Source: Martelella sp. HB161492
Lineage (GTDB): Bacteria; Pseudomonadota; Alphaproteobacteria; Rhizobiales; Rhizobiaceae
Direction: 5' to 3'
NCBI RefSeq assembly: GCF_013184775.1
Contig: NZ_JAATVV010000011.1
Span: 62,001 to 126,000 of the forward strand
Length of the DNA stretch: 64,000 nt
Part shown: piece after piece, positions 27,291 through 36,510 of the stretch
Layout: each line of letters begins with the position of its first letter
Position numbering within the stretch: the stretch's first letter is position 1
The notes under the pieces: generated by a model
The model's database searches: none
The model's input: only the letters and a program-made list of their open reading frames with translations
What the model was told of the DNA's origin: nothing
Translations under genes and position numbers: made by a program

Positions 27291-29117
27291 TCACTCAACA
27301 GTAACAGATTTGGCCAGGTTGCGCGGCTGATCCACATCCGTTCCCATGAAAACGGCGGTGTGATAGGCCAAAAGCTGGATCGGCAGCGAAAATACCATCG
27401 GCGTGATGAATTCCGGCATATCCGGCAGGATGATGGTTTCCATCGTCGGCAGGGTCGAGGCTTTCGCACCGCTCTCATCGGTGATGAAGATGATTTTTCC
27501 GCCGCGCGCTGCAACCTCCTGCATGTTCGACACGGTCTTCTCAAAGAAGCGGTCATGCGGTGCGATCACGATCACCGGCATGTTTTCATCGATCAGTGCA
27601 ATCGGCCCATGCTTCAACTCGCCAGCGGCATAGCCTTCGGCGTGGATATAGGTGATCTCCTTCAGCTTCAGCGCGCCTTCAAGCGCCAGCGGATAGGAGG
27701 TGCCGCGCCCGAGATAAAGCACATGACGGAAGCGGGAAAGATCCCGCGCCAGGCGCTCCATCTGCGGCTGGATCTGGTGCAGAACGCGGTTCATCAGCCT
27801 CGGCATTTCCGACAATTCCTGCACGAGACGCTTTTCATCTGTCTCGCTCAGCGTTCCACGCTCACGCCCGGCCCTAAGCGCCAGCGTCGCCATCAGCGCC
27901 AGCTGACAGGTGAAGGCCTTGGTCGATGCCACACAGATTTCCGGACCCGCCAGAATCGGGAAGACGGCATCGGATTCGCGCGCGATCGTTGACCCGGTGA
28001 CATTGACCAGAGCGCCGGTCTTCAGCCCCTCACCCTTGCAATAGCGCAGCGAAGCCAGCGTGTCGGCGGTTTCGCCCGACTGCGAGATGAACAGCGCCAC
28101 CTGATCAGGGCGAAGCGGCAATTCGCGGTAACGGAATTCTGACGCAACATCGATCTCGACCGGCAGGCGTGCATAACGCTCGATCCAGTATTTGCCGATC
28201 AGCCCGGAGAGATAAGCCGTTCCGCAGGCGGCAATGGCAAGGCCCGAGACGTTCGAAAAGTCGATGCCCGTATCGCTCATGGCGATCTTGCCATGGGCGA
28301 AATCGCAATAGTGACCAAGCGTATGGGAAATCACCTCCGGCTGGTCGAAGATTTCCTTCTCCATGAAATGCCGGTGATTGCCCTTGTCGACCAGCATCGC
28401 AGCCAATTGCAGCGGCTGGCGCGGCCGATGGACGGTCTGGCCATCGAAGGTGACGAAGGTAATGTCATCGCGGTCGACAATCGCCAGATCGCCGTCTTCC
28501 AGATAGGAAATTCCATCGGCGAAGGGGGCGAGCGCAATCGCATCCGATCCCACATACATTTCGCCATGACCGTAGCCGACGGCAAGCGGCGGCCCGAAAC
28601 GCGCGGCATAAAGCCGTTCCGGCTCATCAGCGAACAGGATCACCAGCGCAAACGCCCCGGTCACCCGCTTCAGCATGGCAAGAACGGCATCGGGTGGAGC
28701 CATACCGGCCTCAAGGTTCTGCCGGACCAGCTGAGCGACGATCTCGGTGTCGGTTTCGCTCTCGAAACGGACACCGGTAGCCTCAAGCTCGGCCTTCAGC
28801 TCGGCGAAATTCTCGATGATGCCGTTGTGGACGATGGCGACCCGTCCGGCGATATGCGGATGGGCATTGGCTTCATTCGGCACACCATGGGTCGCCCAGC
28901 GGGTATGCGCAATGCCGGTCAGCCCGTCCACCGGGCTCTCGCTCAGCACATCACGCAGATTATCAAGCTTGCCAGGGGCGCGGCGGCGGGCGATCCCGCC
29001 ATCGGCAATCACCGCGACGCCTGCCGAATCATAGCCGCGATATTCCAACCGCTTCAGCGCATCAACCAGCCGCTCCGTGACATTTGCCGAGCCGACAATT
29101 CCAACGATACCGCACAT
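27291..29117 (-). CDS. glmS: Glutamine--fructose-6-phosphate aminotransferase (isomerizing)
   Basis: The 608-residue enzyme converts fructose-6-phosphate and glutamine to glucosamine-6-phosphate, the entry to peptidoglycan and LPS precursor synthesis. The N-terminal class II glutaminase starts MCGIVGIVG, with Cys2 as nucleophile after Met removal, followed by GIAHTRWATHG. Two SIS isomerase domains follow (about 285-425 and 455-590), and the C-terminus ends RNLAKSVTVE as in the family. It is 12 bp downstream of glmU on the same strand, forming a glmU-glmS operon for successive hexosamine steps. No glmS ribozyme is visible. Confidence 0.98.
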   Translation of the reverse strand: MCGIVGIVGSANVTERLVDALKRLEYRGYDSAGVAVIADGGIARRRAPGKLDNLRDVLSESPVDGLTGIAHTRWATHGVPNEANAHPHIAGRVAIVHNGIIENFAELKAELEATGVRFESETDTEIVAQLVRQNLEAGMAPPDAVLAMLKRVTGAFALVILFADEPERLYAARFGPPLAVGYGHGEMYVGSDAIALAPFADGISYLEDGDLAIVDRDDITFVTFDGQTVHRPRQPLQLAAMLVDKGNHRHFMEKEIFDQPEVISHTLGHYCDFAHGKIAMSDTGIDFSNVSGLAIAACGTAYLSGLIGKYWIERYARLPVEIDVASEFRYRELPLRPDQVALFISQSGETADTLASLRYCKGEGLKTGALVNVTGSTIARESDAVFPILAGPEICVASTKAFTCQLALMATLALRAGRERGTLSETDEKRLVQELSEMPRLMNRVLHQIQPQMERLARDLSRFRHVLYLGRGTSYPLALEGALKLKEITYIHAEGYAAGELKHGPIALIDENMPVIVIAPHDRFFEKTVSNMQEVAARGGKIIFITDESGAKASTLPTMETIILPDMPEFITPMVFSLPIQLLAYHTAVFMGTDVDQPRNLAKSVTVE

Positions 29118-29129
29118 ATGGTCGCTCCT

Positions 29130-30494
29130 TCAGCCCTTGTCTTTCGCCCGTTCAGCCTTCAGCGCACGGGTGCGTGCGCGGATCACTTCGGCACGGCCAT
29201 CCTTCACCGTCTGGCGCGCGCGGCCGAAGGCAAGCGCATTTTCCGGCACATCTTCCGTGATCACGCTGCCGGAACCGACATAGCTTTTCGCTCCAACCGA
29301 AACCGGCGCCACGAGTGCGGTGTTCGATCCGACAAAAGCCCCCTCGCCGATGACCGTGCGCCACTTGTTGACGCCATCATAATTGCAGGTGATCGTGCCA
29401 GCGCCGATATTCACGTCCGCGCCGACATCCGCGTCACCGATGTAGCTCAGGTGATTGACCTTGGCGCCGACGCCGAGCGTCGCATTCTTCACTTCACAGA
29501 AATTGCCGACCTTGGACTTCTCACCCGTCACGGCGCCCGGACGCAGCCGTGCAAAGGGACCGATGGCGCTTGCCGCGGCAACCGTTGCACCTTCGATATG
29601 GCTGAACGCATGGATGACGACGTCACCGGCAATCTTCGCCCCCGGTCCGAAAACGACATTGGGTTCAATCACCGTGTCCGCGCCGATCTCCGTGTCATAG
29701 GCGAGAAACACCGTTTCCGGTGCGATCATCGTCACGCCGGAAAGCATCAGCTCTTCGCGACGGCGCTGCTGCCAGAGCCGTTCCAGCACTGCAAGTTCAG
29801 CCCGGTTGTTACAGCCTGCGACCTCGTCAACGTCAGCCATGACAACGGTGGCGCGGCCGCCTTCGGCCAGCATCACTTCCACAATGTCGGTCAGATAGAA
29901 TTCGCCCTTGGCATTGTCGTTGCCGATCGCATCCAGAAGCGCCAGCGCCCGGCGGCCATTGATCGCCATCAGCCCGCTATTGCAGACCGTCACCTCACGC
30001 TCCGCATCGCTTGCATCCTTTTCCTCGCGAATGGCGTAAAGCGCGCCATCGCGGGTCAGAAGCCGGCCGTAACCGGTCGGACGATCCGTCTCAAAACCAA
30101 TCACCACCACATCATTGCCTTCGGCCAGCTTTTCACGCGCGGCGGCGAGCGTCGCTGTCGTGATCAACGGCGTATCGCCATAGGTGACCAGCAGGTCATC
30201 ATAGCCGCGGGCAATCGCCGCACGCGCCGAAAGAACGGCATGCGCCGTCCCCAGCCGTTGCGTCTGCTCGAAGGTTTCAAGCGCCACACCCGGCAACCGG
30301 CAGGCCGCCTCCACCATCGCACCATCACGTCCGACCACCAGGGCGATATCGTCAACGCCGGCACCAGCGACGCTGGCCACCGCATGCGCAGCCAGCGGCC
30401 GGCCAGCGATTTCATGCAGCATCTTGGTTTTGGCGGATTTCATCCGGGTTCCGTCGCCGGCGGCGAGGACAATGGCGAGACTGGTGCGGGACAT
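29130..30494 (-). CDS. glmU: Bifunctional N-acetylglucosamine-1-phosphate uridyltransferase / glucosamine-1-phosphate acetyltransferase
   Basis: The 454-residue enzyme makes UDP-GlcNAc. The N-terminal pyrophosphorylase domain carries the nucleotide motif [11 protein letters not shown] (about 11-21), and YGDTPLI supplies the metal-binding Asp. From about residue 250 a left-handed beta-helix (hexapeptide repeats such as [19 protein letters not shown]) forms the acetyltransferase, and the catalytic His is likely in the [11 protein letters not shown] segment. It starts the glmU-glmS operon; the 221 bp upstream hold its promoter region and the terminator of the BMP operon. Confidence 0.97.
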   Translation of the reverse strand: MSRTSLAIVLAAGDGTRMKSAKTKMLHEIAGRPLAAHAVASVAGAGVDDIALVVGRDGAMVEAACRLPGVALETFEQTQRLGTAHAVLSARAAIARGYDDLLVTYGDTPLITTATLAAAREKLAEGNDVVVIGFETDRPTGYGRLLTRDGALYAIREEKDASDAEREVTVCNSGLMAINGRRALALLDAIGNDNAKGEFYLTDIVEVMLAEGGRATVVMADVDEVAGCNNRAELAVLERLWQQRRREELMLSGVTMIAPETVFLAYDTEIGADTVIEPNVVFGPGAKIAGDVVIHAFSHIEGATVAAASAIGPFARLRPGAVTGEKSKVGNFCEVKNATLGVGAKVNHLSYIGDADVGADVNIGAGTITCNYDGVNKWRTVIGEGAFVGSNTALVAPVSVGAKSYVGSGSVITEDVPENALAFGRARQTVKDGRAEVIRARTRALKAERAKDKG

Positions 30495-30674
30495 GGGGCC
30501 TCCGATATTTCAACGGACCTGCTTTTATCCCAATATGCGCTGCGACCTATTCAAAAAATGTGAAGATGCGTCACGAATACCAGTGAAGCGCTGGCGGGCA
30601 AGCAGAAACAACCGGTCTCGAGACATAATACGCATCAGAATCAGTTGATTAACAACGCATGTTCATAAATGAAA

Positions 30675-30696
30675 AGAGGCGCCCGAAGGCGCCTCT
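30675..30696 (-). terminator. Rho-independent terminator of the nucleoside ABC operon
   Basis: A 9-bp stem AGAGGCGCC (30675-30683) pairs with GGCGCCTCT (30688-30696). Read on the minus strand it has a UUCG tetraloop and ends in four T. It lies 19 nt past the stop of the binding-protein gene. Confidence 0.9.
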
Positions 30697-30715
30697 CGAT
30701 AGGAACAGTCCTCGT

Positions 30716-31795
30716 TCACTGGGCAGATGGCAGCGAACCTTCGACGCCTTCAACCAGAACATTCAGACCAAGCAGCGTGCCGTCATCGGCTTCTTCGCCG
30801 GCTGCGAGCCACGGCGAACCGTCCTGCAGGTTGATCGGCCCGGTGAAGGGCTTCAGCTCACCAGAAATGATCTTGGCTTCGGTTTCCTCGGCCAGCGCCT
30901 TCACATCGTCAGGCATGTTGGTATAGGGCGCCATGGTCAGGATACCTTCCTTGAGGCCATACCAGTTCTGCACCGGCTCCCAGGTGCCGTCCATCACCGC
31001 CTTGACCCGTTCGATATAATAAGGTCCCCAGGTGTCGACGATCGCGGTCAGCTGGGCATCCGGACCGGCTTCAATCATGTCCGAGGCCTGGCCGAAAGCC
31101 TTGATGCCGCGCTCTTCGGCGACCTGCATCGGAGCCGTGGTATCGGTGTGCTGGGCCAGAACATCGACGCCCTGATCGATCAGCGCCTTGGCGGCATCCG
31201 CTTCGCGGCCGGGATCGAACCAGGTATTGGCCCAGACGACCTTGGTCTTGAAATCCGGATTGACGGAGCGGGCACCGAGTTCAAAAGCATCAATACCCAT
31301 GACGACTTCCGGGATCGGGAACGAGCCGATATAGCCGCCAATGCCGGATTTCGACATCTTGCCGGCGATAACGCCAGAAATGTAGCGGCCTTCATAGAAG
31401 CGCGAATTATAGGTGCCGACATTCGGCGCCGTCTTGTAGCCGGTGGCGTGTTCGAACTTCACATCCGGGTATTTCGCCGCAACCTTCAACGTCGGTTCCA
31501 TATAGCCGAAGGAGGTCGTGAACACGATATTGCAGCCGGAACGGGCCATGCGCTCGATTGCGCGCTCGGCGTCCGGACCTTCCGGAACTTCTTCGATATA
31601 GGGCGTTTCGATGTTCAGGGCTTCAGCCAGCTGCTGGCGGGCCTTGTCATGACCTTCGGTCCAGCCACCATCCGTGGCGGTTCCGAGATAGACGAAGCAG
31701 GCCTTGAAATCACTGTCGGCAGCGGAAGCCTGGCTGGCGCCAAAACCGGCAATTACGGCCGCCGAAGCGGCAAGGGCAATAGCGAGCGTCTTCAT
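30716..31795 (-). CDS. BMP-family ABC transporter substrate-binding protein (nucleoside-type)
   Basis: The 359-residue protein belongs to the basic membrane protein/Med family, which binds purine nucleosides in characterised members (PnrA, BmpA). A signal peptide is evident (MKTLAIALAASAAV core, cleavage after ASA at about residue 25). The mature N-terminus has FVYLGTATDGGWTEGHDKAR, the stretch that contacts the ligand base in this family; other markers are FTTSFGYMEPTLKVA and GTYNSRFYEGRYISGVIAG. There is no lipobox Cys, as in many alphaproteobacterial members. It is the last gene of a four-gene operon, after ATPase and two permease genes, and is followed by a strong terminator. Confidence 0.9.
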   Translation of the reverse strand: MKTLAIALAASAAVIAGFGASQASAADSDFKACFVYLGTATDGGWTEGHDKARQQLAEALNIETPYIEEVPEGPDAERAIERMARSGCNIVFTTSFGYMEPTLKVAAKYPDVKFEHATGYKTAPNVGTYNSRFYEGRYISGVIAGKMSKSGIGGYIGSFPIPEVVMGIDAFELGARSVNPDFKTKVVWANTWFDPGREADAAKALIDQGVDVLAQHTDTTAPMQVAEERGIKAFGQASDMIEAGPDAQLTAIVDTWGPYYIERVKAVMDGTWEPVQNWYGLKEGILTMAPYTNMPDDVKALAEETEAKIISGELKPFTGPINLQDGSPWLAAGEEADDGTLLGLNVLVEGVEGSLPSAQ

Positions 31796-31839
31796 TGTTC
31801 ACCTCTTTGCAATGAATGCGGAGTTCTTGGTTGATCACA

Positions 31840-32757
31840 TCAGCGGTCAGGGACAAATGGCTTGCCCAGCGCCGCCGGCGTGTTGATGAGGGTCATTCTC
31901 CGGTTCTGGGAGATGATGACCAGCACGACGATGGTCACGACATAGGGCAGCGCCGAGAGGAATTGCGAGGGTATCGCAATACCAAAGGCCTGCGCGTGAA
32001 GCTGCCCGATGGTGACCGCACCGAACAGATAACCGCCAAGAAGAACGCCCCAGGGCCGCCAGGACGCAAACACCACCAGCGCCAGCGCGATCCAGCCGCG
32101 TCCGGCCGCCATGTTTTCCACCCATTGCGGCGTGTAGACGAGTGACAGCTGCGCCCCGGCAAGACCCGCCAGAGCACCGCCGAACATGACCGCGAGATAG
32201 CGAATGCCGATCACATTGATGCCCAGCGCATGGGCCGAGGCGTGGTTGTCACCGACTGAACGCAGCACCAGACCCGGACGGGTGCGAAACAGGAACCAGG
32301 CCGTTCCGGCAACCAGCGCGAAGGTCAGATAGAAGAAGATATCCTGATCGAACAGCAGCGGGCCGATGAAGGGAATATCGGCCAGAACCGGGATATGGAT
32401 CGACGGCATCTTGACGCCTGCCTTGCCGACAAAATCCTCGCCGATCATGGCTGACAGACCTTGCCCGAGGATGGTCAGCGCCAGACCGGTGGCCACCTGA
32501 TTGGCAACGAGGGTCAGGGTCAGGAAGGCGAAAAGCAGCGAGAAGATCATGCCGGTCAGAAGCCCGGCAATCATGCCGATCCAGGGCGATCCGGTGAAAT
32601 GCGCGGCAACGAAGGCGCCAACCGCCCCCATCACCATCATGCCCTCAACGCCAAGATTGAGAACGCCCGCCCGCTCTGTCACCAGCTCGCCGAGCGCTGC
32701 CAGCACCAGTGGCGTGGAGGCGGTAATGACGGTCAGAAGGATCGCTTCAATAATCAT
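31840..32757 (-). CDS. ABC transporter permease (NupQ-like, BPD_transp_2)
   Basis: This 305-residue membrane protein has about eight hydrophobic segments of the branched-chain/ribose-type permease family. Recognisable are LGELVTERAGVLNLGVEGMM near the N-terminus, the cytoplasmic loop SVGDNHASAHALGINV, and the YRIGE-like motif region RYLAVMFGGALAGLAGA. It is the second permease of the nucleoside importer and overlaps the first permease gene by 4 bp (ATG at 32757, stop at 32754). Confidence 0.9.
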   Translation of the reverse strand: MIIEAILLTVITASTPLVLAALGELVTERAGVLNLGVEGMMVMGAVGAFVAAHFTGSPWIGMIAGLLTGMIFSLLFAFLTLTLVANQVATGLALTILGQGLSAMIGEDFVGKAGVKMPSIHIPVLADIPFIGPLLFDQDIFFYLTFALVAGTAWFLFRTRPGLVLRSVGDNHASAHALGINVIGIRYLAVMFGGALAGLAGAQLSLVYTPQWVENMAAGRGWIALALVVFASWRPWGVLLGGYLFGAVTIGQLHAQAFGIAIPSQFLSALPYVVTIVVLVIISQNRRMTLINTPAALGKPFVPDR

Positions 32758-33842
32758 GAGCGCACCTCCTTGCGGTGATGACGGGAAAAGACGATGCGCA
32801 CGCGATAAAGGATCAGCGTATCGCAGGACAGCACGAAGAACAGCAGCATGCCCTGGAAAACCCGGGTGACCTTTTCGGAAACGCCGATGGTGAACTGTAC
32901 CCCTTCGCCGCCAATATAGGTCAGCGCCAGAACCAGACCGGAAACGATGGCACCGAGCGGGTTCAACCGCCCGAGAAAGGCGACGATGATCGCGGTAAAG
33001 CCGTAGCCGGGTGAAATGGTCGGCTGCAGATAGCCGATTGCACCGGACACTTCACAGATGCCGGCAAGACCGGCGAGCCCCCCTGATACCAGAAAGGCAA
33101 ACCAGACCATGCGGCGAGAGGAAAAGCCGGCAAAGCGCCCGGCCCGCTCCGACTGCCCCATGACGCTGACTTCAAACCCTTTCAGTGTGTAGCGCATCAT
33201 GAACCAGACCGCGATGGCGGCGAGAATGGCGAGCGCAAACCCATAATGGGCCCGGCCGGAGGAAAACATTTCCGGCAGGATCGCCGCATCAACGAACTGG
33301 CGCGATTGCGGGAAGTTATACCCCTCAGGATTGCGCCAGGCGCCGCGGACGAGCCAGTCCAGAAACAGCTGTGCCACATAGACCAGCATCAGCGATGTCA
33401 GAATCTCATTGGTGTTGAAATAATTCTTCAAAAGCGCCGGGATCGCCGCATAGAGCATGCCGCCGGCAATCCCCATGACCAGCATGATCGGCAGAAGCAG
33501 CGGCGACGACCAGCTGTAGAAATAGATCGGCACGACCGAACCGACGATCGCACCGGCAATAAACTGGCCTTCCGCACCGATATTCCAGATATTCGAGCGG
33601 TAGCAGATCGACAGGCCGACCGCGATCATGATCAGCGGCGCCGCCTTGACCATCAGCTCATGCAGCGACCAGATGTCAAAAAGCGGCTCGATAAAGAAGT
33701 GATAGAGGGCCGAAAGCGGATCCTTGCCGAGTGCGGCAAACAGGATCGCCCCGAAAACCACGGTCAGCGCGAAAGCGATCAAGGGTGACAATATGCCAAA
33801 CAGACGCGACCGGTCCGTCCGCTTTTCAAGTTCAATGCGCAT
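32754..33842 (-). CDS. ABC transporter permease (NupP-like, BPD_transp_2)
   Basis: The 362-residue first permease of the BMP-type importer has an N-terminal membrane anchor followed by the conserved IYRSNIWNIGAEGQF-type segment and eight or more hydrophobic helices. The loop VMGQSERAGRFAGFSSRRM corresponds to the ATPase-contact loop. Its start overlaps the end of the ATPase gene by 11 bp, so ATPase, P and Q genes are translationally coupled. Family members import nucleosides or related purines. Confidence 0.9.
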   Translation of the reverse strand: MRIELEKRTDRSRLFGILSPLIAFALTVVFGAILFAALGKDPLSALYHFFIEPLFDIWSLHELMVKAAPLIMIAVGLSICYRSNIWNIGAEGQFIAGAIVGSVVPIYFYSWSSPLLLPIMLVMGIAGGMLYAAIPALLKNYFNTNEILTSLMLVYVAQLFLDWLVRGAWRNPEGYNFPQSRQFVDAAILPEMFSSGRAHYGFALAILAAIAVWFMMRYTLKGFEVSVMGQSERAGRFAGFSSRRMVWFAFLVSGGLAGLAGICEVSGAIGYLQPTISPGYGFTAIIVAFLGRLNPLGAIVSGLVLALTYIGGEGVQFTIGVSEKVTRVFQGMLLFFVLSCDTLILYRVRIVFSRHHRKEVRS

Positions 33843-35400
33843 GCGCAGCCTCCGTGGTCTCGCCGTGGAAACCGCCCATCAACAGGCCGATCTTCTCGCG
33901 TGTCATGGTCTCGGCCGGATAACATTCGGAAAGTTCGCCCTCCGAGATCACCGCAATCGTCGAGGCAATCTCGAAGATCTCATCAAGATCCTGCGAGATG
34001 ATCAGGACGGCGGAGCCGGACTTGGCCAGATCGACAAGCGCCTGACGGATATGTGCGGCAGCGCCGGCGTCAACACCCCAGGTTGGCTGGTTGACGATGA
34101 TGACTTTAGGCTGCCGGTCCAGCTCCCGGCCGACGATGAATTTCTGCAGATTGCCGCCCGACAGCGATCCCGCCTGGGGATTGTCGCCGCTCTTGCGCAC
34201 ATCCATGACCTCGGAAATTTCCCGCGTCCGGGCCCTTGCCGTTGCCTTGCGGATGATTTTCAGAATGCCGCCGGAGAGAAACACGCTGGCCTCGGAAAGA
34301 TTGCGGGCAAGAATCAGGTTTTCCGACAGCGACATCGCCGTCACCGCCGCATGTCCATGACGTTCTTCCGGCACGAAACCGGCGCCCAGCTTGCGGCGCG
34401 CAGTGATGTTGCGGGTGCCGACGGCCGTGCCGGCAATCTTCACCGCATCGGCGCGAGACACCGGAAATTCGCCCGAAAGCGCATCAAACAGTTCCGACTG
34501 GCCATTGCCTGCAACACCGGCAATGGCAAGGATCTCGCCCTCCCGCACGTTGAGATCAATATCCTTCAGCGCTGTCGCGAAGGGCGTTCGCGCGGGAACG
34601 GAAAGCAGTCTCGTTTCCAGAAGAACCTTGCCGCGCTCGATCTTTTCCGGTCGCGCAACCTCGGCCACATCATTTCCGACCATCATCCGCGCCAGCGAGG
34701 CCGGGGTTTCCTTGCGCGGGTCGCAGGCGCCCGTCACCTTGCCATGGCGCAGCACGGTTGCACGATCGCAGATGCGCTGAACCTCTTCCAGCCGGTGCGA
34801 GATATAGAGAACCGACCGTCCTTCGGCCTTCAGCTTGTCGAGCGTCTCAAACAGGCGATCGGCCTCCTGCGGGGTCAGCACCGATGTCGGCTCGTCAAGA
34901 ATGATCAGGCTCGGATTTTGCAGCAATGCCCGGACGATCTCGATACGCTGGCGCTCGCCAACCGACAGATCGGCAACATGCGCACGCGGATCGAGCGGCA
35001 GCCCATATTGCACCGAAAGCGTCCGCGCTTCTTCGGCGACCTTGGAAAGCGAAATGCCGGGATCGAGCGATAATGCGATATTTTCCGCGACGGTCAGCGC
35101 TTCAAACAGCGAGAAATGCTGGAAAACCATGCCGATCCCCAGCTTGCGGGCATGGGCGGGCGCCTCGATCTCGACGGATTTTCCGTCCCAGATGATCTCT
35201 CCATCTGACGGTTCGAGCACGCCGAACAGCATCTTGACGAGCGTTGATTTGCCCGCACCATTCTCACCGAGAAGCGCGTGAACCTCACCCTTCCCGATTT
35301 CCAGGTCGATGCCTGAACAGGCTGCAAAATCTCCGAAATACTTCGTCAGTCCACGCACTGAAAGCAATGCGTTTCCGACAGACGGTTGAATTTCCGCCAC
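33832..35400 (-). CDS. ABC transporter ATP-binding protein, two ABC domains (NupO-like)
   Basis: This 522-residue protein contains two fused ABC domains, as in ribose- and nucleoside-type importers. The first has Walker A GENGAGKSTLVKML and signature LSVGERQRIEIV. The second, from about residue 265, has a degenerate Walker A (AGVAGNGQSELF) and signature LSGGNLQKFIVGRE. The start is GTG at 35400, supported by GGAGGGG 5 nt upstream. It heads the operon ATPase-permease-permease-binding protein, an order typical of the family. The degenerate second site is normal for this group. Confidence 0.92.
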   Translation of the reverse strand: MAEIQPSVGNALLSVRGLTKYFGDFAACSGIDLEIGKGEVHALLGENGAGKSTLVKMLFGVLEPSDGEIIWDGKSVEIEAPAHARKLGIGMVFQHFSLFEALTVAENIALSLDPGISLSKVAEEARTLSVQYGLPLDPRAHVADLSVGERQRIEIVRALLQNPSLIILDEPTSVLTPQEADRLFETLDKLKAEGRSVLYISHRLEEVQRICDRATVLRHGKVTGACDPRKETPASLARMMVGNDVAEVARPEKIERGKVLLETRLLSVPARTPFATALKDIDLNVREGEILAIAGVAGNGQSELFDALSGEFPVSRADAVKIAGTAVGTRNITARRKLGAGFVPEERHGHAAVTAMSLSENLILARNLSEASVFLSGGILKIIRKATARARTREISEVMDVRKSGDNPQAGSLSGGNLQKFIVGRELDRQPKVIIVNQPTWGVDAGAAAHIRQALVDLAKSGSAVLIISQDLDEIFEIASTIAVISEGELSECYPAETMTREKIGLLMGGFHGETTEAAHAH

Positions 35401-35577
35401 CCGGCCCCTCCGGTTTTATCAACAGCTCAAAAAAAAACTGAATTCACGTCTTTGGCCGCCGCGTCCCACACTTAACGCATTGGCAAACCATCCACACCAC
35501 GCTGTAATCTGGCACAGTTTCGCCACAAACCGCAACAGGCTTTGCGCATTGCACACCAGTGATCACATTCGCTATTT

Positions 35578-36366
35578 CTAAAGTTCGGCGGCCTTTTCCA
35601 GCGCCTTGGCGTCAAGTCCGGGAAAGAGTTGCAGCACTGCACCGATGACATAGAGATAAATGCCGCAGGCGATGAAGATCACATCCATCCAGAACGGCTG
35701 CTGAAATGCAGAGATCAGCGCATAGGCCCCCGTCAGCGACCAGAGAGCAAAAACGGTGAGGTTCAGTGGACGCAGTCGCTTGACCCGCACGGGATGCAGG
35801 AAATTGACCGGCAGGAAGGTGAGCACGACCGAAATGACCACAATCGCCATGGCCACGCTTGCCGGCGGATCGATCACGAAAAGCGCAAACACGACCATGT
35901 TCCAGACCACAGGAAACCCCGAAAAGAAGTTCTCTGCCGTCTTCATCCCGCTGTCGGCGTAATAGATCGCGCTGGACACCACGATCAGGGCCGCGGCGAC
36001 GAAGGACATGGGCTCGCCGATCATATGGCTCTGATAGAGCGCGAAGGCCGGCAGCAATACATAGGTCACGTAATCGATGATGTTGTCGAGCATCACGCCT
36101 GACCAGTTGGGCAACACCTCGCTCACGCGCAGACGCCGCGCGATCGGGCCGTCGACACCATCGACAAAAAGGGCGAGCCCTAGCCACCAGAACATCGTCA
36201 CAAAGCGCCCTTCAGCCGCCGCGACAACGCCGAGGAAAGCGAGATAGGAGCCTGAAGCCGTCAAAATGTGAACGGAAAAGGCGCGAATCTTCGCATAGGG
36301 TACCTTCCGCTCTCTCAGCATGCCCATCACCTTGACCTTCACCCGCCTTTTTGAAAAACGCATCAT
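35578..36366 (-). CDS. pcs: Phosphatidylcholine synthase (CDP-diglyceride:choline O-phosphatidyltransferase)
   Basis: The 262-residue multi-pass membrane enzyme makes phosphatidylcholine directly from CDP-diacylglycerol and choline, a pathway found mainly in rhizobia, Brucella, Legionella and Pseudomonas. The CDP-alcohol phosphotransferase signature DG-x2-AR-x(8+)-G-x3-D-x3-D is visible in VDGPIARRL followed by SGVMLDNIIDYV (about 69-101). The Pcs subgroup is recognised by ILTASGSYLAFLG near the N-terminus and FNFFxGFPxxWN-like ENFFSGFPVVWNMV (about 150-163). Two adjacent ATGs (36366, 36363) are possible starts, and MGMLRERKVPYAKIRAF may be the functional N-terminus. It is divergent from the UbiH-family gene. 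Confidence 0.93.
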   Translation of the reverse strand: MMRFSKRRVKVKVMGMLRERKVPYAKIRAFSVHILTASGSYLAFLGVVAAAEGRFVTMFWWLGLALFVDGVDGPIARRLRVSEVLPNWSGVMLDNIIDYVTYVLLPAFALYQSHMIGEPMSFVAAALIVVSSAIYYADSGMKTAENFFSGFPVVWNMVVFALFVIDPPASVAMAIVVISVVLTFLPVNFLHPVRVKRLRPLNLTVFALWSLTGAYALISAFQQPFWMDVIFIACGIYLYVIGAVLQLFPGLDAKALEKAAEL

Positions 36367-36510
36367 TACCAGTTCGCTTCGCGCGAAGCATGCACTTTAA
36401 TTGCGCTGGTGGTGCGAAAAAAACCCGTCTTTCCCAAATTTTCTGACGCGCTATGCCACATGTCACACTATATTCCTGACAAATGCGAATGCGATGCCGG
36501 AGGTTAATCC

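Noticed and set aside
28900-29300. A glmS ribozyme or other riboswitch upstream of glmS
   Set aside because: glmS is 12 bp after glmU, leaving no leader for such an element.
28293-30563. A 756-codon open frame on the plus strand
   Set aside because: It lies antisense to glmS and glmU, which are unambiguous. The frame is open because of GC-rich codon bias, and it has no recognisable domain or Shine-Dalgarno.
33724-35073. A 449-codon open frame on the plus strand
   Set aside because: It is antisense to the two-domain ABC ATPase gene, with a basic, low-complexity translation typical of a shadow frame.
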